A DNA stretch of 60,883 bases. Origin: Pauljensenia hongkongensis (GTDB lineage Bacteria > Actinomycetota > Actinomycetes > Actinomycetales > Actinomycetaceae). Shown one piece after another: positions 42,660-51,534 of the stretch; the stretch's first letter is position 1, and the number at the start of each line of letters is the position of its first letter. The position numbers and the translations under genes are program-made. Under the pieces are notes generated by a model, which saw nothing but the letters and a program-made list of their open reading frames with translations, ran no database searches and was not told where the DNA came from. The stretch lies in assembly GCF_001746855.1 (NCBI RefSeq), contig NZ_CP017298.1, forward strand, positions 598,388 through 659,270, read 5' to 3'.

Positions 42660-44012
42660 TCACTCGGCGGCGTCCTCCGCATCCGCGGGGGCTTCCGCCT
42701 CGTCGGAATCCGCCCCGCCGACGATCTCGGCGTTCTCCGCAGCGGCCGGGTCCTCGCCGAAGAACTTCGACAAGTCCACCTCCGCTCCGGAGGAGTCCTT
42801 CACGGTGACGCGCTTGAGCGCCTCGATGAGGGCCTTCGAGCGCCCGAGGTCGGCGACGACGTTCGACATCTGCTGGGGGGAGGAGAACAGCTGGTTGATA
42901 TCGACGCCGTAGTTCTGCGACATCTGGATCGCGTAGTCGATGAGCTCCTGCTGGGAGACCTGCACGTCGAACTCCTTGGCGACCGCCTCCGACAAGAGCT
43001 CGGAGCGCATCTCCCTGACGACCTCGGCGCGCAGGGCGTCCTGGTCGGCGGACTCGCCCGCCGCCTCGACGCGGTGGGAGAGCTCGTGCTCGACAGCCGA
43101 CTCGGGCAGCTGGATCTCCACCCGCTCCAGCAGCAGGTCGATGAGGCGGTCGCGGGCCTGGAGGGCCTGCTGGGACTCCTTGGACTGGGCGGCCTGCTCC
43201 CTCAGGTCCTCGGTGAGCTCGCCGATGGTGTCGAACTCGGAGACCATCTGGGCGAAGTCGTCGTCCGCCGTGGGCAGCTCGCGGACCTTCACCGACTTGA
43301 CGGTGAGGGAGACCTCCGCCTCCTCGCCCTCGTGGTCGCCGCCCTTGAGGACGGCGGTGAAAGCGACCTCGTCGCCGGCGCTGGCGCCGGACAGCGCCTC
43401 GTCCTGGCCGTCGAGCATGTCGCCCGAACCGATCTCGTAGGACACGTCGGACACGGAGTCGACCTCCTCCCCGCCGATGCGGGCGACCAGGTCGATGGTC
43501 GTGAAGTCCCCGGCCGCAGCCGCGCGGTCAACGGTCTTGAGGGTCGCGAAACGCCCGCGCAGCTCCTCGAGCTCCTTGTCCACGTCCTCGTCGGCCACCT
43601 CGGCCGAGTCCACCACGACCTCGATCGACTCATCGATCGCGGGCAGCTCGAAGGGGGGCACGACGGCGACCTCGGCAGTGAACACCAACTGGCCGCCCTG
43701 GGGGCCGGTCGTGTTGGGGATCTCGGTGACCTCGACCTCGGGCTGGGCCATGGGGCGCAGGTCGTTGCTGGCGACCGCACTAGAGTAGTGCCCGGGCAGG
43801 ACCTCGTTGACGACCTGCTCGATCACGGCGGCCCGGCCGAAACGCTGGTCGATGATGCGCGGGGGCACGTGCCCCTTGCGGAACCCCGGGATGTTGACTT
43901 GGCCGGCGATGTCCTTGTACGCCTTGTCCATTTCGGACTTGAGCTCCTCGAAAGGAACCTCAACGGTCAGGCGGACCCTGGTCGGCTCGAGTGTCTCGAC
44001 ACTGCTCTTCAC
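42660..44012 (-). CDS. tig: Trigger factor (peptidyl-prolyl isomerase chaperone)
   Basis: 450 residues. Ribosome-associated chaperone. N-terminal ribosome-binding tail (GQVNIPGFRKGHVPPRII, signature GFRxGxxP), central FKBP domain (GDFTTIDLVARIGGEEVD, GSGDMLDGQDEALSGASAGDEV), and the helical C-terminal chaperone domain, ending in an acidic Ala/Glu-rich tail. Start GTG 44012 gives the canonical MKSSVETLEPTRVRL; a longer frame to 44060 has no ribosome site. Ahead of the clpP genes, as in many bacteria, but with marR and DUF998 genes inserted. Confidence 0.93.
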   Translation of the reverse strand: MKSSVETLEPTRVRLTVEVPFEELKSEMDKAYKDIAGQVNIPGFRKGHVPPRIIDQRFGRAAVIEQVVNEVLPGHYSSAVASNDLRPMAQPEVEVTEIPNTTGPQGGQLVFTAEVAVVPPFELPAIDESIEVVVDSAEVADEDVDKELEELRGRFATLKTVDRAAAAGDFTTIDLVARIGGEEVDSVSDVSYEIGSGDMLDGQDEALSGASAGDEVAFTAVLKGGDHEGEEAEVSLTVKSVKVRELPTADDDFAQMVSEFDTIGELTEDLREQAAQSKESQQALQARDRLIDLLLERVEIQLPESAVEHELSHRVEAAGESADQDALRAEVVREMRSELLSEAVAKEFDVQVSQQELIDYAIQMSQNYGVDINQLFSSPQQMSNVVADLGRSKALIEALKRVTVKDSSGAEVDLSKFFGEDPAAAENAEIVGGADSDEAEAPADAEDAAE

Positions 44013-44175
44013 GTGCGTATGCTCCGTTACGTCTGGCTGATTCCGCGCCCTTCTGGGCACATAACGCGCTCAGTCTACGACAGTGCCCCGCCCGTGTCGC
44101 CGCGCCACCTCGTTTAGTGGGCAAACGCGCCCCGCACCCCTGGTCTTCCGCCATGGTTTCGGGCACACTGGATCC

Positions 44176-45588
44176 ATGGCAACGACGCTCACATTCCTCG
44201 GCGGGGCACGCACCGTGACCGGGTCGAAGTACCTGCTCTCCATCGACCCGCCCGGCGGCGCCCCGGACCGCCCGGGCGCAGGACCGCGCCGGATCCTGGT
44301 CGACTGCGGACTCTTCCAGGGGATGAAGAAGCTCCGCCGCGCGAACTGGGCGCCCTTCCCCGTGGATCCGGCGTCCATCGACGACGTGCTGCTCACCCAC
44401 GCCCACATGGACCACACCGGCTACCTGCCCCGCCTGGTCAAGCACGGGTTCCGCGGCTCGATCTGGGGCACGGACGCCACCCAGGCGCTCACCGAGATCG
44501 TCCTGCGCGACTCGGCGTACCTGCAGGAGCGGGACGCCGACTTCGCCAACGAGCACGGGTTCTCGCGCCACGAGAAGGCCCTGCCCCTGTACCGCATCGG
44601 CGACGTGGCCAAGACCCTGCCCCTCATGCGCTCCGTCGAGTTCCACCGGCCGCTGGACCTGGGCGACGGGATCGAGGCGACCTGGCACCGGGCGGGCCAC
44701 ATCCTGGGCTCGGCGTCGATCCGGGTCGCCACCCCGGACGGCTCCGTCCTGTTCTCCGGCGACCTGGGACGCACCACCCACCCGGTGCTGCGCAGCCGCG
44801 AGATCCCCCCGGGGGCCGACGTGGCGCTCATCGAATCCACCTACGGCGACCGCGAGCACATCGAGCCCGCCTCCCCGCACGAGGCCTTCGCCGCCGCGAT
44901 CCGCCGCACCGTCTCACTCGGCGGGTCGGTGCTGGTGCCCGCCTTCGCGGTGGACCGCACCGAAGTGGTCCTGGCCGCCCTGGACGGCATGGCCGCCGAG
45001 GGGCGGATCCCCCCGGTCCCGGTCTACGTGGACTCCCCCATGGCCCTGCGCTCCCTGGAGATCTACCGCGCCCCCTCCCAGGCCTGCGAGCTGCGCGACG
45101 GCGCCCGGCTGCGCCTGCCCCACCTGCGCCTCACCCAGTTGCGCGCCGTCGAGGAGTCCAAGCGCCTCAACACCCTGGGCGCTCCGGCGATCATCATCTC
45201 CGCGTCGGGCATGGCCACGGGCGGGCGGGTCCTGCACCACCTGGCGAGGATGCTGCCCGACCCGCGCAACTGCGTCGTCCTGACGGGCTACCAGGCAGTC
45301 GGCACGCGGGGGCGGTCGCTGGCCGACGGCGCCCAGTCCCTCAAACTGCTCGGCATGGAGGTCGGCGTGCGCGCCAGCGTGGTCCGCGACGAGGAGTTCT
45401 CCGTCCACGCCGACGCCTCCGAGCTGGTGGACTGGGCCCGCGGCCTTTCCCCCGCCCCAGGGCGGATCTTCTGCGTGCACGGCGAACCCGACTCGGCGAG
45501 CGCGCTCGCGGGCGCCCTGCGCTCCCGCCTCGGCCTCGACGCCGCCGTGGCCTCGCCCGGGCAGACGATCACCGTGGACCGGAGTTGA
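44176..45588 (+). CDS. Beta-CASP metallo-beta-lactamase RNase
   Basis: 470 residues. Metal site HAHMDHTG (HxHxDH), later HRAGHILGSASI, SGDLGR; beta-CASP motifs VDSPMALRSLEIY, SASGMATGGRVLHHL and FSVHADASELVDW. This is the YSH1/RNase-type (COG1236) group, probably an RNA-cleaving enzyme rather than a beta-lactamase. ATG 44176 has no clear ribosome site; the frame open upstream from 44083 has no support. Diverges from tig. Confidence 0.9.
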   Translation: MATTLTFLGGARTVTGSKYLLSIDPPGGAPDRPGAGPRRILVDCGLFQGMKKLRRANWAPFPVDPASIDDVLLTHAHMDHTGYLPRLVKHGFRGSIWGTDATQALTEIVLRDSAYLQERDADFANEHGFSRHEKALPLYRIGDVAKTLPLMRSVEFHRPLDLGDGIEATWHRAGHILGSASIRVATPDGSVLFSGDLGRTTHPVLRSREIPPGADVALIESTYGDREHIEPASPHEAFAAAIRRTVSLGGSVLVPAFAVDRTEVVLAALDGMAAEGRIPPVPVYVDSPMALRSLEIYRAPSQACELRDGARLRLPHLRLTQLRAVEESKRLNTLGAPAIIISASGMATGGRVLHHLARMLPDPRNCVVLTGYQAVGTRGRSLADGAQSLKLLGMEVGVRASVVRDEEFSVHADASELVDWARGLSPAPGRIFCVHGEPDSASALAGALRSRLGLDAAVASPGQTITVDRS

Positions 45589-45631
45589 TCCGGGCGGCGG
45601 CGCTCCGGGCGGGCGGCCCGCGGCTGCCGCG

Positions 45632-46303
45632 TCAGGCCCCGTTACGGGGAGCCGCCATGGAGTCCATCATGTAGAAGACGATGAGGCAGACGTAGGTGCC
45701 TATGCTCAGCCACGCGTTGATGGCGCCGAGAACGCACGCGAAGGCGTAGAGGACCGGGCCGAGGGCGAAGCGCAGGCTCATCCTGCGGACCACGGACCGG
45801 GGGATCTCGTGCCTCAGATTGCTGGGATTGCGGATGGCCGAGTGCCACAGGGCGTTGAACAGCAGGCCGCCGACCACCATCACGCCGCCGTAGAACACCG
45901 CGCCCACGCGCGCTTGGGACCCGCGTTCCAGGCTGTTGGTGAGCACAGAAGTCGCGAACGGCAGGAAGACGACGTCCAGCAGCAGCAGAAGGTTGAAGAC
46001 CAGCACCCGTTGATCGACGGCCCGGAGGATGTGGAAAACAGCGTGGTGGTTGAGCCAGACCTGGCCGATGAGCATGAAGCTCAGGACGAATCCGACGTAG
46101 GTGGGCCACAGTGCGGCCAGATCGTCCAGCAGGTCCCCGCTGTACTCGGGGAGTTTGATATCAAGGCTGAGCAACGTTATGGCGATCGCCATGACCCCGT
46201 CGCTGAACGCCTCCAGCCTGCCCGATCCGATCTGCGCGAACCCTTTCGCGCCCCCGCTGCCCTTGGCGGCGGCGCTTCTGGACGAGCGTTTGAGGAACTT
46301 CAC
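45632..46303 (-). CDS. TMEM175-family (DUF1211) potassium channel-like protein
   Basis: 223 residues, six helices. Hallmark RLEAFSDGVMAIAITLL in the first helix (R-x-x-x-F-S-D), which forms the K+ filter in the family, plus LIGQVWLNHHAVFHIL. Start GTG 46303 chosen for AAAGGTGA upstream; a longer frame to 46384 has no support. Convergent with the RNase gene (44 bases apart). Confidence 0.85.
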   Translation of the reverse strand: MKFLKRSSRSAAAKGSGGAKGFAQIGSGRLEAFSDGVMAIAITLLSLDIKLPEYSGDLLDDLAALWPTYVGFVLSFMLIGQVWLNHHAVFHILRAVDQRVLVFNLLLLLDVVFLPFATSVLTNSLERGSQARVGAVFYGGVMVVGGLLFNALWHSAIRNPSNLRHEIPRSVVRRMSLRFALGPVLYAFACVLGAINAWLSIGTYVCLIVFYMMDSMAAPRNGA

Positions 46304-46453
46304 CGCACGATCACCTTTCCGTGGACGCCGACTCCACGAGATCCGGCCGCCCGGCTCCTCCGCCCGGCGCGCCGATTCTCGCACGGCAGCAGTGGGCCGT
46401 CAACCTGCCGGCGCCCCGTTCCCCGTTGGCGCGCTGCCTCCGAAGCCGGCCGA

Positions 46454-46759
46454 TCAGTTCCGGCCCGCGTCGGCCGGCGCGGAGGCGATGGGCCGCGAGC
46501 GCCCGTGCACCACTGCGGCCAGCACGGCGCCCGGCACCTCGGCGACTCGGCGCACGCCTGTGAGGATCGCGGCGTGCGAGGCCCGGGCCTCGTCGTCGTC
46601 CGCGGCTGCGAAGCGGGCAGTGGCACGCGGCTGGCCCGATACGACCGCGATGTCCCAGGACTCCAGGCGCACCGCGCTGCGGGCCGCCGCCTCGACCTCG
46701 CGGGGGTCGTGCCCGGCGCGCACCGCGCCCACTGCCATGATCGACCGGTACGACCGCAC
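46454..46759 (-). CDS. Small conserved actinobacterial protein, function unknown
   Basis: 101 residues from GTG 46759, which has AAGGGGG 6 bases upstream; ATG 46738 is an alternative. Cytosolic, alpha/beta look: VEAAARSAVRLESWDIAVVSGQPRATARFAAADDDEARASHAAI. I have seen this kind of sequence in actinobacterial genomes but cannot name a family. Lies directly behind tRNA-Pro. Confidence 0.55.
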   Translation of the reverse strand: MRSYRSIMAVGAVRAGHDPREVEAAARSAVRLESWDIAVVSGQPRATARFAAADDDEARASHAAILTGVRRVAEVPGAVLAAVVHGRSRPIASAPADAGRN

Positions 46760-46785
46760 AGGACCCCCTTGGTTTCCGTTCGAAG

Positions 46786-46859
46786 TCGGGGTGACAGGAT
46801 TTGAACCTGCGACCCTCTGCTCCCAAAGCAGATGCGCTACCAAGCTGCGCCACACCCCG
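46786..46859 (-). tRNA. tRNA-Pro (TGG)
   Basis: Cloverleaf with acceptor CGGGGTG / CACCCCG, anticodon stem CTGCT TTGGGAG CAG giving TGG, T arm GCAGGTTCAAATCCTGT. CCA is not encoded. Confidence 0.95.
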
Positions 46860-46960
46860 GCGGGGGCACTCCCCCTGCGCAATCATACCCACGGGCCGCG
46901 CCCGTTTCGCAATTCGCCTCCCGGTCCGCTAAGGTTGGGGGGTCCCCGACCAGGGGGCGC

Positions 46961-47031
46961 GCGGATGTAGCTCAATGGTAGAGCCTCTGCCTTCCAAGCA
47001 GATCACGCGGGTTCGATTCCCGTCATCCGCT
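46961..47031 (+). tRNA. tRNA-Gly (TCC)
   Basis: Acceptor GCGGATG / CATCCGC, anticodon loop CTTCCAA giving TCC, T arm CGGGTTCGATTCCCG. CCA is encoded at 47032-47034. Confidence 0.96.
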
Positions 47032-47036
47032 CCACG

Positions 47037-47073
47037 GCGGGGGCCCCGGACCCAATCGGTCCGGGGCCCCCGC
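47037..47073 (+). terminator. Terminator of tRNA-Gly
   Basis: Perfect 16-bp stem GCGGGGGCCCCGGACC / GGTCCGGGGCCCCCGC with loop CAATC, right after the tRNA. Confidence 0.9.
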
Positions 47074-47131
47074 GTTCCCGCGGCCGTATAAAGCGGAAAC
47101 AGCGCGCGGTGCACACGGACGGACCAACGCA

Positions 47132-47584
47132 TCAGGCGCGCGGCACCCCGAGCCACCGGGGCACCCTTCGGGTGTAGGCGGCGTACTCGTCGGGGAAAGC
47201 ATTGCGCAACGCCCTCTCCTCAACGGGGATCTGCGCGCGGTCGACCAGGACGACGAAACACGCTGCGGGGAGCCACGCCCACGCCTCGCGGATACTCGCA
47301 TGGGCGGCGAGCGCGCACGCCATGCCCACGTACATGGGATTGCGGGTGACGCGGTAGACCCCTGTGCTGACGAGGGCGCGGGGGTGGTCGACCCCGACGG
47401 GGTCCGCCGAGACGCCTGCGCGGTAGAAGCGCATCGACGAGCCGACCAGCAGAACCCCGCTCGCGAATGCGAACGCGCCCGCCGCCGCCCACCGCCACCA
47501 CGGGTGGCCGGCGTCCGGGAAGGGCACGAGCGCCTGTACGGCCAAGGCGCCGACGGTGAGGAACATCGGTGGGATTCTCAACAT
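47132..47584 (-). CDS. Isoprenylcysteine carboxyl methyltransferase-family protein
   Basis: 150 residues, about four helices. Family motif STGVYRVTRNPMYVGMACALAAH (S-AdoMet site) and the C-terminal IPVEERALRNAFPDEYAAYTRRVPRWL. In bacteria such proteins methylate small molecules or isoprenoids; substrate unknown. ATG 47584 with GGTGGG very close; ATG 47566 is a possible alternative. Confidence 0.85.
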   Translation of the reverse strand: MLRIPPMFLTVGALAVQALVPFPDAGHPWWRWAAAGAFAFASGVLLVGSSMRFYRAGVSADPVGVDHPRALVSTGVYRVTRNPMYVGMACALAAHASIREAWAWLPAACFVVLVDRAQIPVEERALRNAFPDEYAAYTRRVPRWLGVPRA

Positions 47585-47630
47585 CCCACCATTGTTCCAC
47601 GCCGCGGCGCCGCCGCAGGCGGACGGAGCG

Positions 47631-48677
47631 TCAGAAGGTCGCGGTGTCGATGACGTAGCGGTAGCGGACCTTGGAATCCACGACGCGGTCGTAGGCGCCG
47701 GTGATGTCCTCGCCGCCGATGATCTCGACCTGGGGCGCCACGCCGTGGGCGGCGCAGAAGTCCAGCATCTCCTGCGTCTGACGGATCCCGCCGATCTGGG
47801 AGCCCGCGAAGGACTTGGCGCCGTTGACGAACGCCCGCAGCGGCAGGCGCACCGGCTCCTCGGGCAGGCCGACGTCGACGAAGACGCCGTAGGGGCGCAG
47901 CGTCCCCATCAGGCCCTCGTAGTCGAGATTGTTGGCGCTGACGGTGCAGATGATGAGGTCGAAGGATCCGCGCAGGGCCTCGACGGTCCCATCCTCGCTG
48001 GTGGCGTGGAAGGCGCAGGCGCCGAAACGGCGCGCGTCGGCCTCCTTGGAGCGCCCGTGGGAGATCACGCTCACCTCGGCGCCCATGGCGGCGGCGAGCT
48101 TCACGCCGACGTGCCCCAGGCCGCCCATTCCGACGATGGCGACGCGCGTGCCCGGCCCCGCCCCGTACCGGCGCAGCGGCGAGTACATGGTGATCCCCGC
48201 GCACAGCAGGGGCGCGGCGGCGTCGAAGGGGATCTGGTCGGGGATGCGGCAGGCGAAGTCCTCCGAGACGGTGAAGCCCTGCGAGTAGCCGCCGGTCGTC
48301 GGGTTGCCGTCGGCGTCGGCGCGGTAGGTCCACAGCGTCCCGGGCGTGCCCGTGCACCACTGCTCGTAGCCTGCGCCGCACATCTCGCACTGGCCGCACG
48401 AGCCCACCATGCAGCCCACGCCGACCCGGTCGCCGACGGCGAAGCGGGTGGCGCCCTCGCCGACTCGCGCCACGACGCCGACGAACTCGTGGCCGGGGAC
48501 CAGCGGGTAGGCGACGGGCCCCCACTCGCCCCTGGCGGTGTGGATGTCGGAGTGGCAGATGCCCGCGTACTTCACGTCGAAGTAGATCTCCCCGGGGCCG
48601 GGCTCGCGCAGGTCGATCGTGGTCTTGTGGAAACGGGTGGTCGCGTCGTCGCACGCGTAGGCGAGTACCTGGGGCAT
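47631..48677 (-). CDS. Zinc-dependent alcohol dehydrogenase (cinnamyl/YahK type)
   Basis: 348 residues. Catalytic zinc ligands in AGICHSDIHT and PGHEFVG; structural zinc site CGQCEMCGAGYEQWC; cofactor-binding Rossmann motif VGMGGLGHVGVKLA. Typical of NADPH-linked medium-chain aldehyde reductases. ATG 48677 follows GGAGGAG. Aldehyde substrate not known. Confidence 0.92.
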   Translation of the reverse strand: MPQVLAYACDDATTRFHKTTIDLREPGPGEIYFDVKYAGICHSDIHTARGEWGPVAYPLVPGHEFVGVVARVGEGATRFAVGDRVGVGCMVGSCGQCEMCGAGYEQWCTGTPGTLWTYRADADGNPTTGGYSQGFTVSEDFACRIPDQIPFDAAAPLLCAGITMYSPLRRYGAGPGTRVAIVGMGGLGHVGVKLAAAMGAEVSVISHGRSKEADARRFGACAFHATSEDGTVEALRGSFDLIICTVSANNLDYEGLMGTLRPYGVFVDVGLPEEPVRLPLRAFVNGAKSFAGSQIGGIRQTQEMLDFCAAHGVAPQVEIIGGEDITGAYDRVVDSKVRYRYVIDTATF

Positions 48678-48908
48678 CGCTGCTCCTCCAATCGTGGGGC
48701 CGTCCCTCCAATCCTACGCCACACACCCCTTTTTGACCGGACAAAGACGGCGGTCCGTCGCGCCCTCCCGGCAGCGGGGCCGGTGCCCGGGGGACGAACC
48801 GACCCCCGCGCTCCCGGCGTCACGCCGGCCCCCACATCCTGGCGCGAGGCCGACCCCCCACTCCCCCGCGTCCGGGACGGGCCCCGCACCCCCAGTGGGA
48901 GGCCGCCG

Positions 48909-49529
48909 TCAAGCGGCCCAGTCGCCCAGCGCCCCGCCGAGGCACCCGAGCGCCGCATCCACGAGCGCCCACCGCTCGTCAGGGGGGCAGCCCTTGTCCA
49001 CCCACCGCAGGCAGGCGGCGTCCACGAAGCCGTAGTACCCCCACAGGGCGTACTCGTGGCGAGCCTGCTCGGAGGGGGCGAGGAGGCCCGCGAGGCGCTC
49101 CACGTAATCGGCGCGGACGCGGACGCGCAGTTCCGCGGCCGCCTGGGGCTCCCCCCTCGATCCGCGCAGCGGCGCCGCCCAGGCGTCCGGATGGCTGGCG
49201 ATGTGGTCGAGGTAGACCAGGGTCGCCGCGCCGATGCGGTCGCGCACGGGGACCCCCTCGTCGAGGGCGTCGAGGGCGGCGGCCTGCTTGTCCAGCAGCT
49301 CCTCGATCGCCAGGCCGACGACCTGCGCGTAGAGCTCCTCCTTGCCGGCGAAGTAACGGTAGACCAGTGAGCTGGAGGCCTGGGCATCGGCGGCGATGGA
49401 GGCAATGGTCACATCGGCGAAGGGGCGGTCGGCGAAGGCGGCCGCGGCTGCGGCGAGGATCGCCTCGCGCCGCGAGTCCGGGTCGAGTCGGCGCCGGGGG
49501 GTGCGGTCTTGTCTCACCATATTGCTCAT
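48909..49529 (-). CDS. TetR-family transcriptional regulator
   Basis: 206 residues. HTH at residues 20-65: REAILAAAAAAFADRPFADVTIASIAADAQASSSLVYRYFAGKEELY. C-terminal ligand domain of a generic type. Divergent from the GH13 gene, with a palindrome in the 60 bases between them, so likely controls itself and that gene. Lies beyond the alcohol dehydrogenase but separated from it by 231 bases of unassigned sequence. Confidence 0.9.
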   Translation of the reverse strand: MSNMVRQDRTPRRRLDPDSRREAILAAAAAAFADRPFADVTIASIAADAQASSSLVYRYFAGKEELYAQVVGLAIEELLDKQAAALDALDEGVPVRDRIGAATLVYLDHIASHPDAWAAPLRGSRGEPQAAAELRVRVRADYVERLAGLLAPSEQARHEYALWGYYGFVDAACLRWVDKGCPPDERWALVDAALGCLGGALGDWAA

Positions 49530-49536
49530 CCTACCG

Positions 49537-49557
49537 TTAGTGATATACGATCACTAA
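49537..49557. promoter_or_regulatory. TetR operator between divergent genes
   Basis: Arms TTAGTGA (49537-49543) and TCACTAA (49551-49557), 7-base spacer. A further half-site TCACTA lies at 49573-49578. Sits over the start region of both genes. Confidence 0.6.
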
Positions 49558-49589
49558 GCTTAATGAACGAGATTCACTAGGAGTTCCCC

Positions 49590-50837
49590 ATGGACTGGAA
49601 ACACCACGCGATCTGGTGGCACGTCTACCCCCTGGGATTCTGCGGGGCGCCGATCCACGAGGCGGACCCCCACCCCGGGCCCCGCCTGCGCGCCCTGATG
49701 GGATGGCTCGACTACGCCGTCGGACTCGGCTGCTCGGGCCTGCTGCTCGGCCCCGTCTTCGCCTCGGCGACGCACGGCTACGACACCCTCGACCACTACC
49801 GCATCGACCCGCGCCTGGGCTCCGACGCCGACTTCGACGACCTCGTGGGCGCCTGCCGCGAGCGCGGCCTGCGCATCCTGCTCGACGGGGTCTTCTCGCA
49901 CGTGGGAAGCGGCCACCCCCTCCTGCGGCGCGCCCTGGCCGAGGGACCGGGCAGCGGGGCGGCGGCCATGTTCGACATCGACTGGGGCGCCCCCGGCGGC
50001 CCCGCCCCCCGCGTCTTCGAGGGGCACGCCTCCTTGGCGCGCCTCGACCACGCCTCGTCCGCCGCCGCCGAGTACACGGCGGACGTCATGCGCCACTGGC
50101 TGGACCGCGGCGCCGACGGGTGGCGCCTGGACGCCGCGTACTCCATCAGCACGGACTTCTGGGCGCGGGTGCTGCCCGGGGTTCGGGCCGCGCACCCCGA
50201 CGCGTTCTTCCTGGCGGAGGTCATCCACGGCGACTACGCGGGCTTCACCGCCGCCGCGGGCGTCGACACGGTCACCCAGTACGAGTTGTGGAAGGCCGTC
50301 TGGTCCTCGATCAAGGACCGGAACCTCTTCGAACTCGACTGGGCGCTGCAGCGCCACAACGCCTTCCTCTCCTCGTTCACGCCCAACACCTTCATCGGCA
50401 ACCACGACGTGACCCGGATCGCCTCAGCCGTCGGCCCCGACGGGGCTGTCACCGCGCTGGCCGTCCTCATGACCGTGGGCGGGATCCCCTCCATCTACTC
50501 CGGCGACGAGCAGGGCTTCACAGGCGTCAAGGAGGAGCGAGCCGGTGGCGACGACGCCGTGCGCCCGGCGTTCCCCGCCTCGCCGGACGGACTGGCGCCC
50601 TGGGGATGGGGCGTCTACCGCGCCCACCAGGACCTCATCGGCCTGCGCCGCCGCAACCCGTGGCTCACCACCGCGACCACGTCGGCCGTCGCCCTGGAGA
50701 ACCAGCGCTACACCTACAGGGTGCGGGCGGCCGACTCCAGCGCCTGCCTGGACGTCTCCATCGACTTGACGTCCACACCCCGGGCCACCATCCGCGACGG
50801 GGGCGGGACCGTCCTGTGGGAGCAGGCCGGGCACTGA
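49590..50837 (+). CDS. GH13 alpha-amylase-family enzyme
   Basis: 415 residues; catalytic barrel plus a short C-terminal beta domain. GH13 regions: DGVFSHVG (I), GWRLDAAYS with nucleophile Asp181 (II), FLAEVIHG with acid/base Glu210 (III), FIGNHDVTR with Asp273 (IV). No signal peptide, so cytosolic; acts on maltodextrin-like or small alpha-glucosides. Shorter than usual amylases (about 450-600). ATG 49590 has AGGAG 7 bases upstream. Confidence 0.9.
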   Translation: MDWKHHAIWWHVYPLGFCGAPIHEADPHPGPRLRALMGWLDYAVGLGCSGLLLGPVFASATHGYDTLDHYRIDPRLGSDADFDDLVGACRERGLRILLDGVFSHVGSGHPLLRRALAEGPGSGAAAMFDIDWGAPGGPAPRVFEGHASLARLDHASSAAAEYTADVMRHWLDRGADGWRLDAAYSISTDFWARVLPGVRAAHPDAFFLAEVIHGDYAGFTAAAGVDTVTQYELWKAVWSSIKDRNLFELDWALQRHNAFLSSFTPNTFIGNHDVTRIASAVGPDGAVTALAVLMTVGGIPSIYSGDEQGFTGVKEERAGGDDAVRPAFPASPDGLAPWGWGVYRAHQDLIGLRRRNPWLTTATTSAVALENQRYTYRVRAADSSACLDVSIDLTSTPRATIRDGGGTVLWEQAGH

Positions 50838-50907
50838 GCCCAGGGCCCACTGCGACGCGCCCCGACGGTGGGCGCGCCATGGACAGAGCCGTCGGGCTCT
50901 GTCCGCG

Positions 50908-50984
50908 CCACTTAGGCCTGTTGTGCACCACTTAGGACCAGAAGGCCCCTGGTTCTCCCGGCGTGTCGGCGGCCTAAGTGGTGC
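50908..50984. repeat. CCACTTAGG repeats, two direct and one inverted
   Basis: CCACTTAGG at 50908-50916; GCACCACTTAGG at 50925-50936; its perfect complement CCTAAGTGGTGC at 50973-50984. The last two make a 12-bp hairpin with a 36-base loop beyond the GH13 gene and before the convergent membrane-protein stop. Confidence 0.6.
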
Positions 50985-51053
50985 GCGTACGCGCAATGGT
51001 GCAGCCGGGCGCCGCGCAAGCCGCCGCCCCGACGGCGGGCGCGCGCCCGGCCC

Positions 51054-51476
51054 CTAGTCCCCGTTCTCCGCGGTGATGTCGAAGAACGCCCAGAAAGCGC
51101 CCAGAAAGCAGCCGATCAAGAGGAAGTACCACTGCACCGCGACCGGGTTCCCGGTCAGCAACTGGGCGAGCGAGACCACCAGCATGACGACCGCGCCGAC
51201 TCCGAGCCCCTTGGCCAAACCGAGCAGCTCAACGGTGGGGGGCACCTGCGGGCACCCCCGGCCCACCCACCTGACCAGGCGGACGACGGCGGCGATCCCA
51301 ACGAGGACGGCCGCTGCCACGACGACGGACCCCAGGAGCACCAGATCCCCGCGTTCCGGGGAGTTGAGCATCAGGAGCAGGCCATGGCCGAACACCATGA
51401 AATCGAAGAGGAACACGACGAGAACGAGCCTGCCCTGGCGGCGCGGCATTACCGACAGCTGCTGGAAGAACCTCAT
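51054..51476 (-). CDS. Small four-helix membrane protein
   Basis: 140 residues. Four hydrophobic segments: RLVLVVFLFDFMVFGHGLLLML, LVLLGSVVVAAAVLVGIAAVVRLVRWV, LGVGAVVMLVVSLAQLL, and VQWYFLLIGCFLGAFWAFF. No family recognised. Starts 58 bases after the TPR gene and may be the last gene of that operon; GGTGGGCGC precedes ATG 51476. Confidence 0.65.
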   Translation of the reverse strand: MRFFQQLSVMPRRQGRLVLVVFLFDFMVFGHGLLLMLNSPERGDLVLLGSVVVAAAVLVGIAAVVRLVRWVGRGCPQVPPTVELLGLAKGLGVGAVVMLVVSLAQLLTGNPVAVQWYFLLIGCFLGAFWAFFDITAENGD

Positions 51477-51534
51477 GCGCCCACCGGCCCGCCCAGCCCG
51501 GTCCCGCCGAGCGCCGCCCGGCGTCCCGCGCCCT

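Noticed and set aside
44083-44175. Upstream extension of the beta-CASP RNase
   Set aside because: The family N-terminus begins at MATTLTFLGG (44176).
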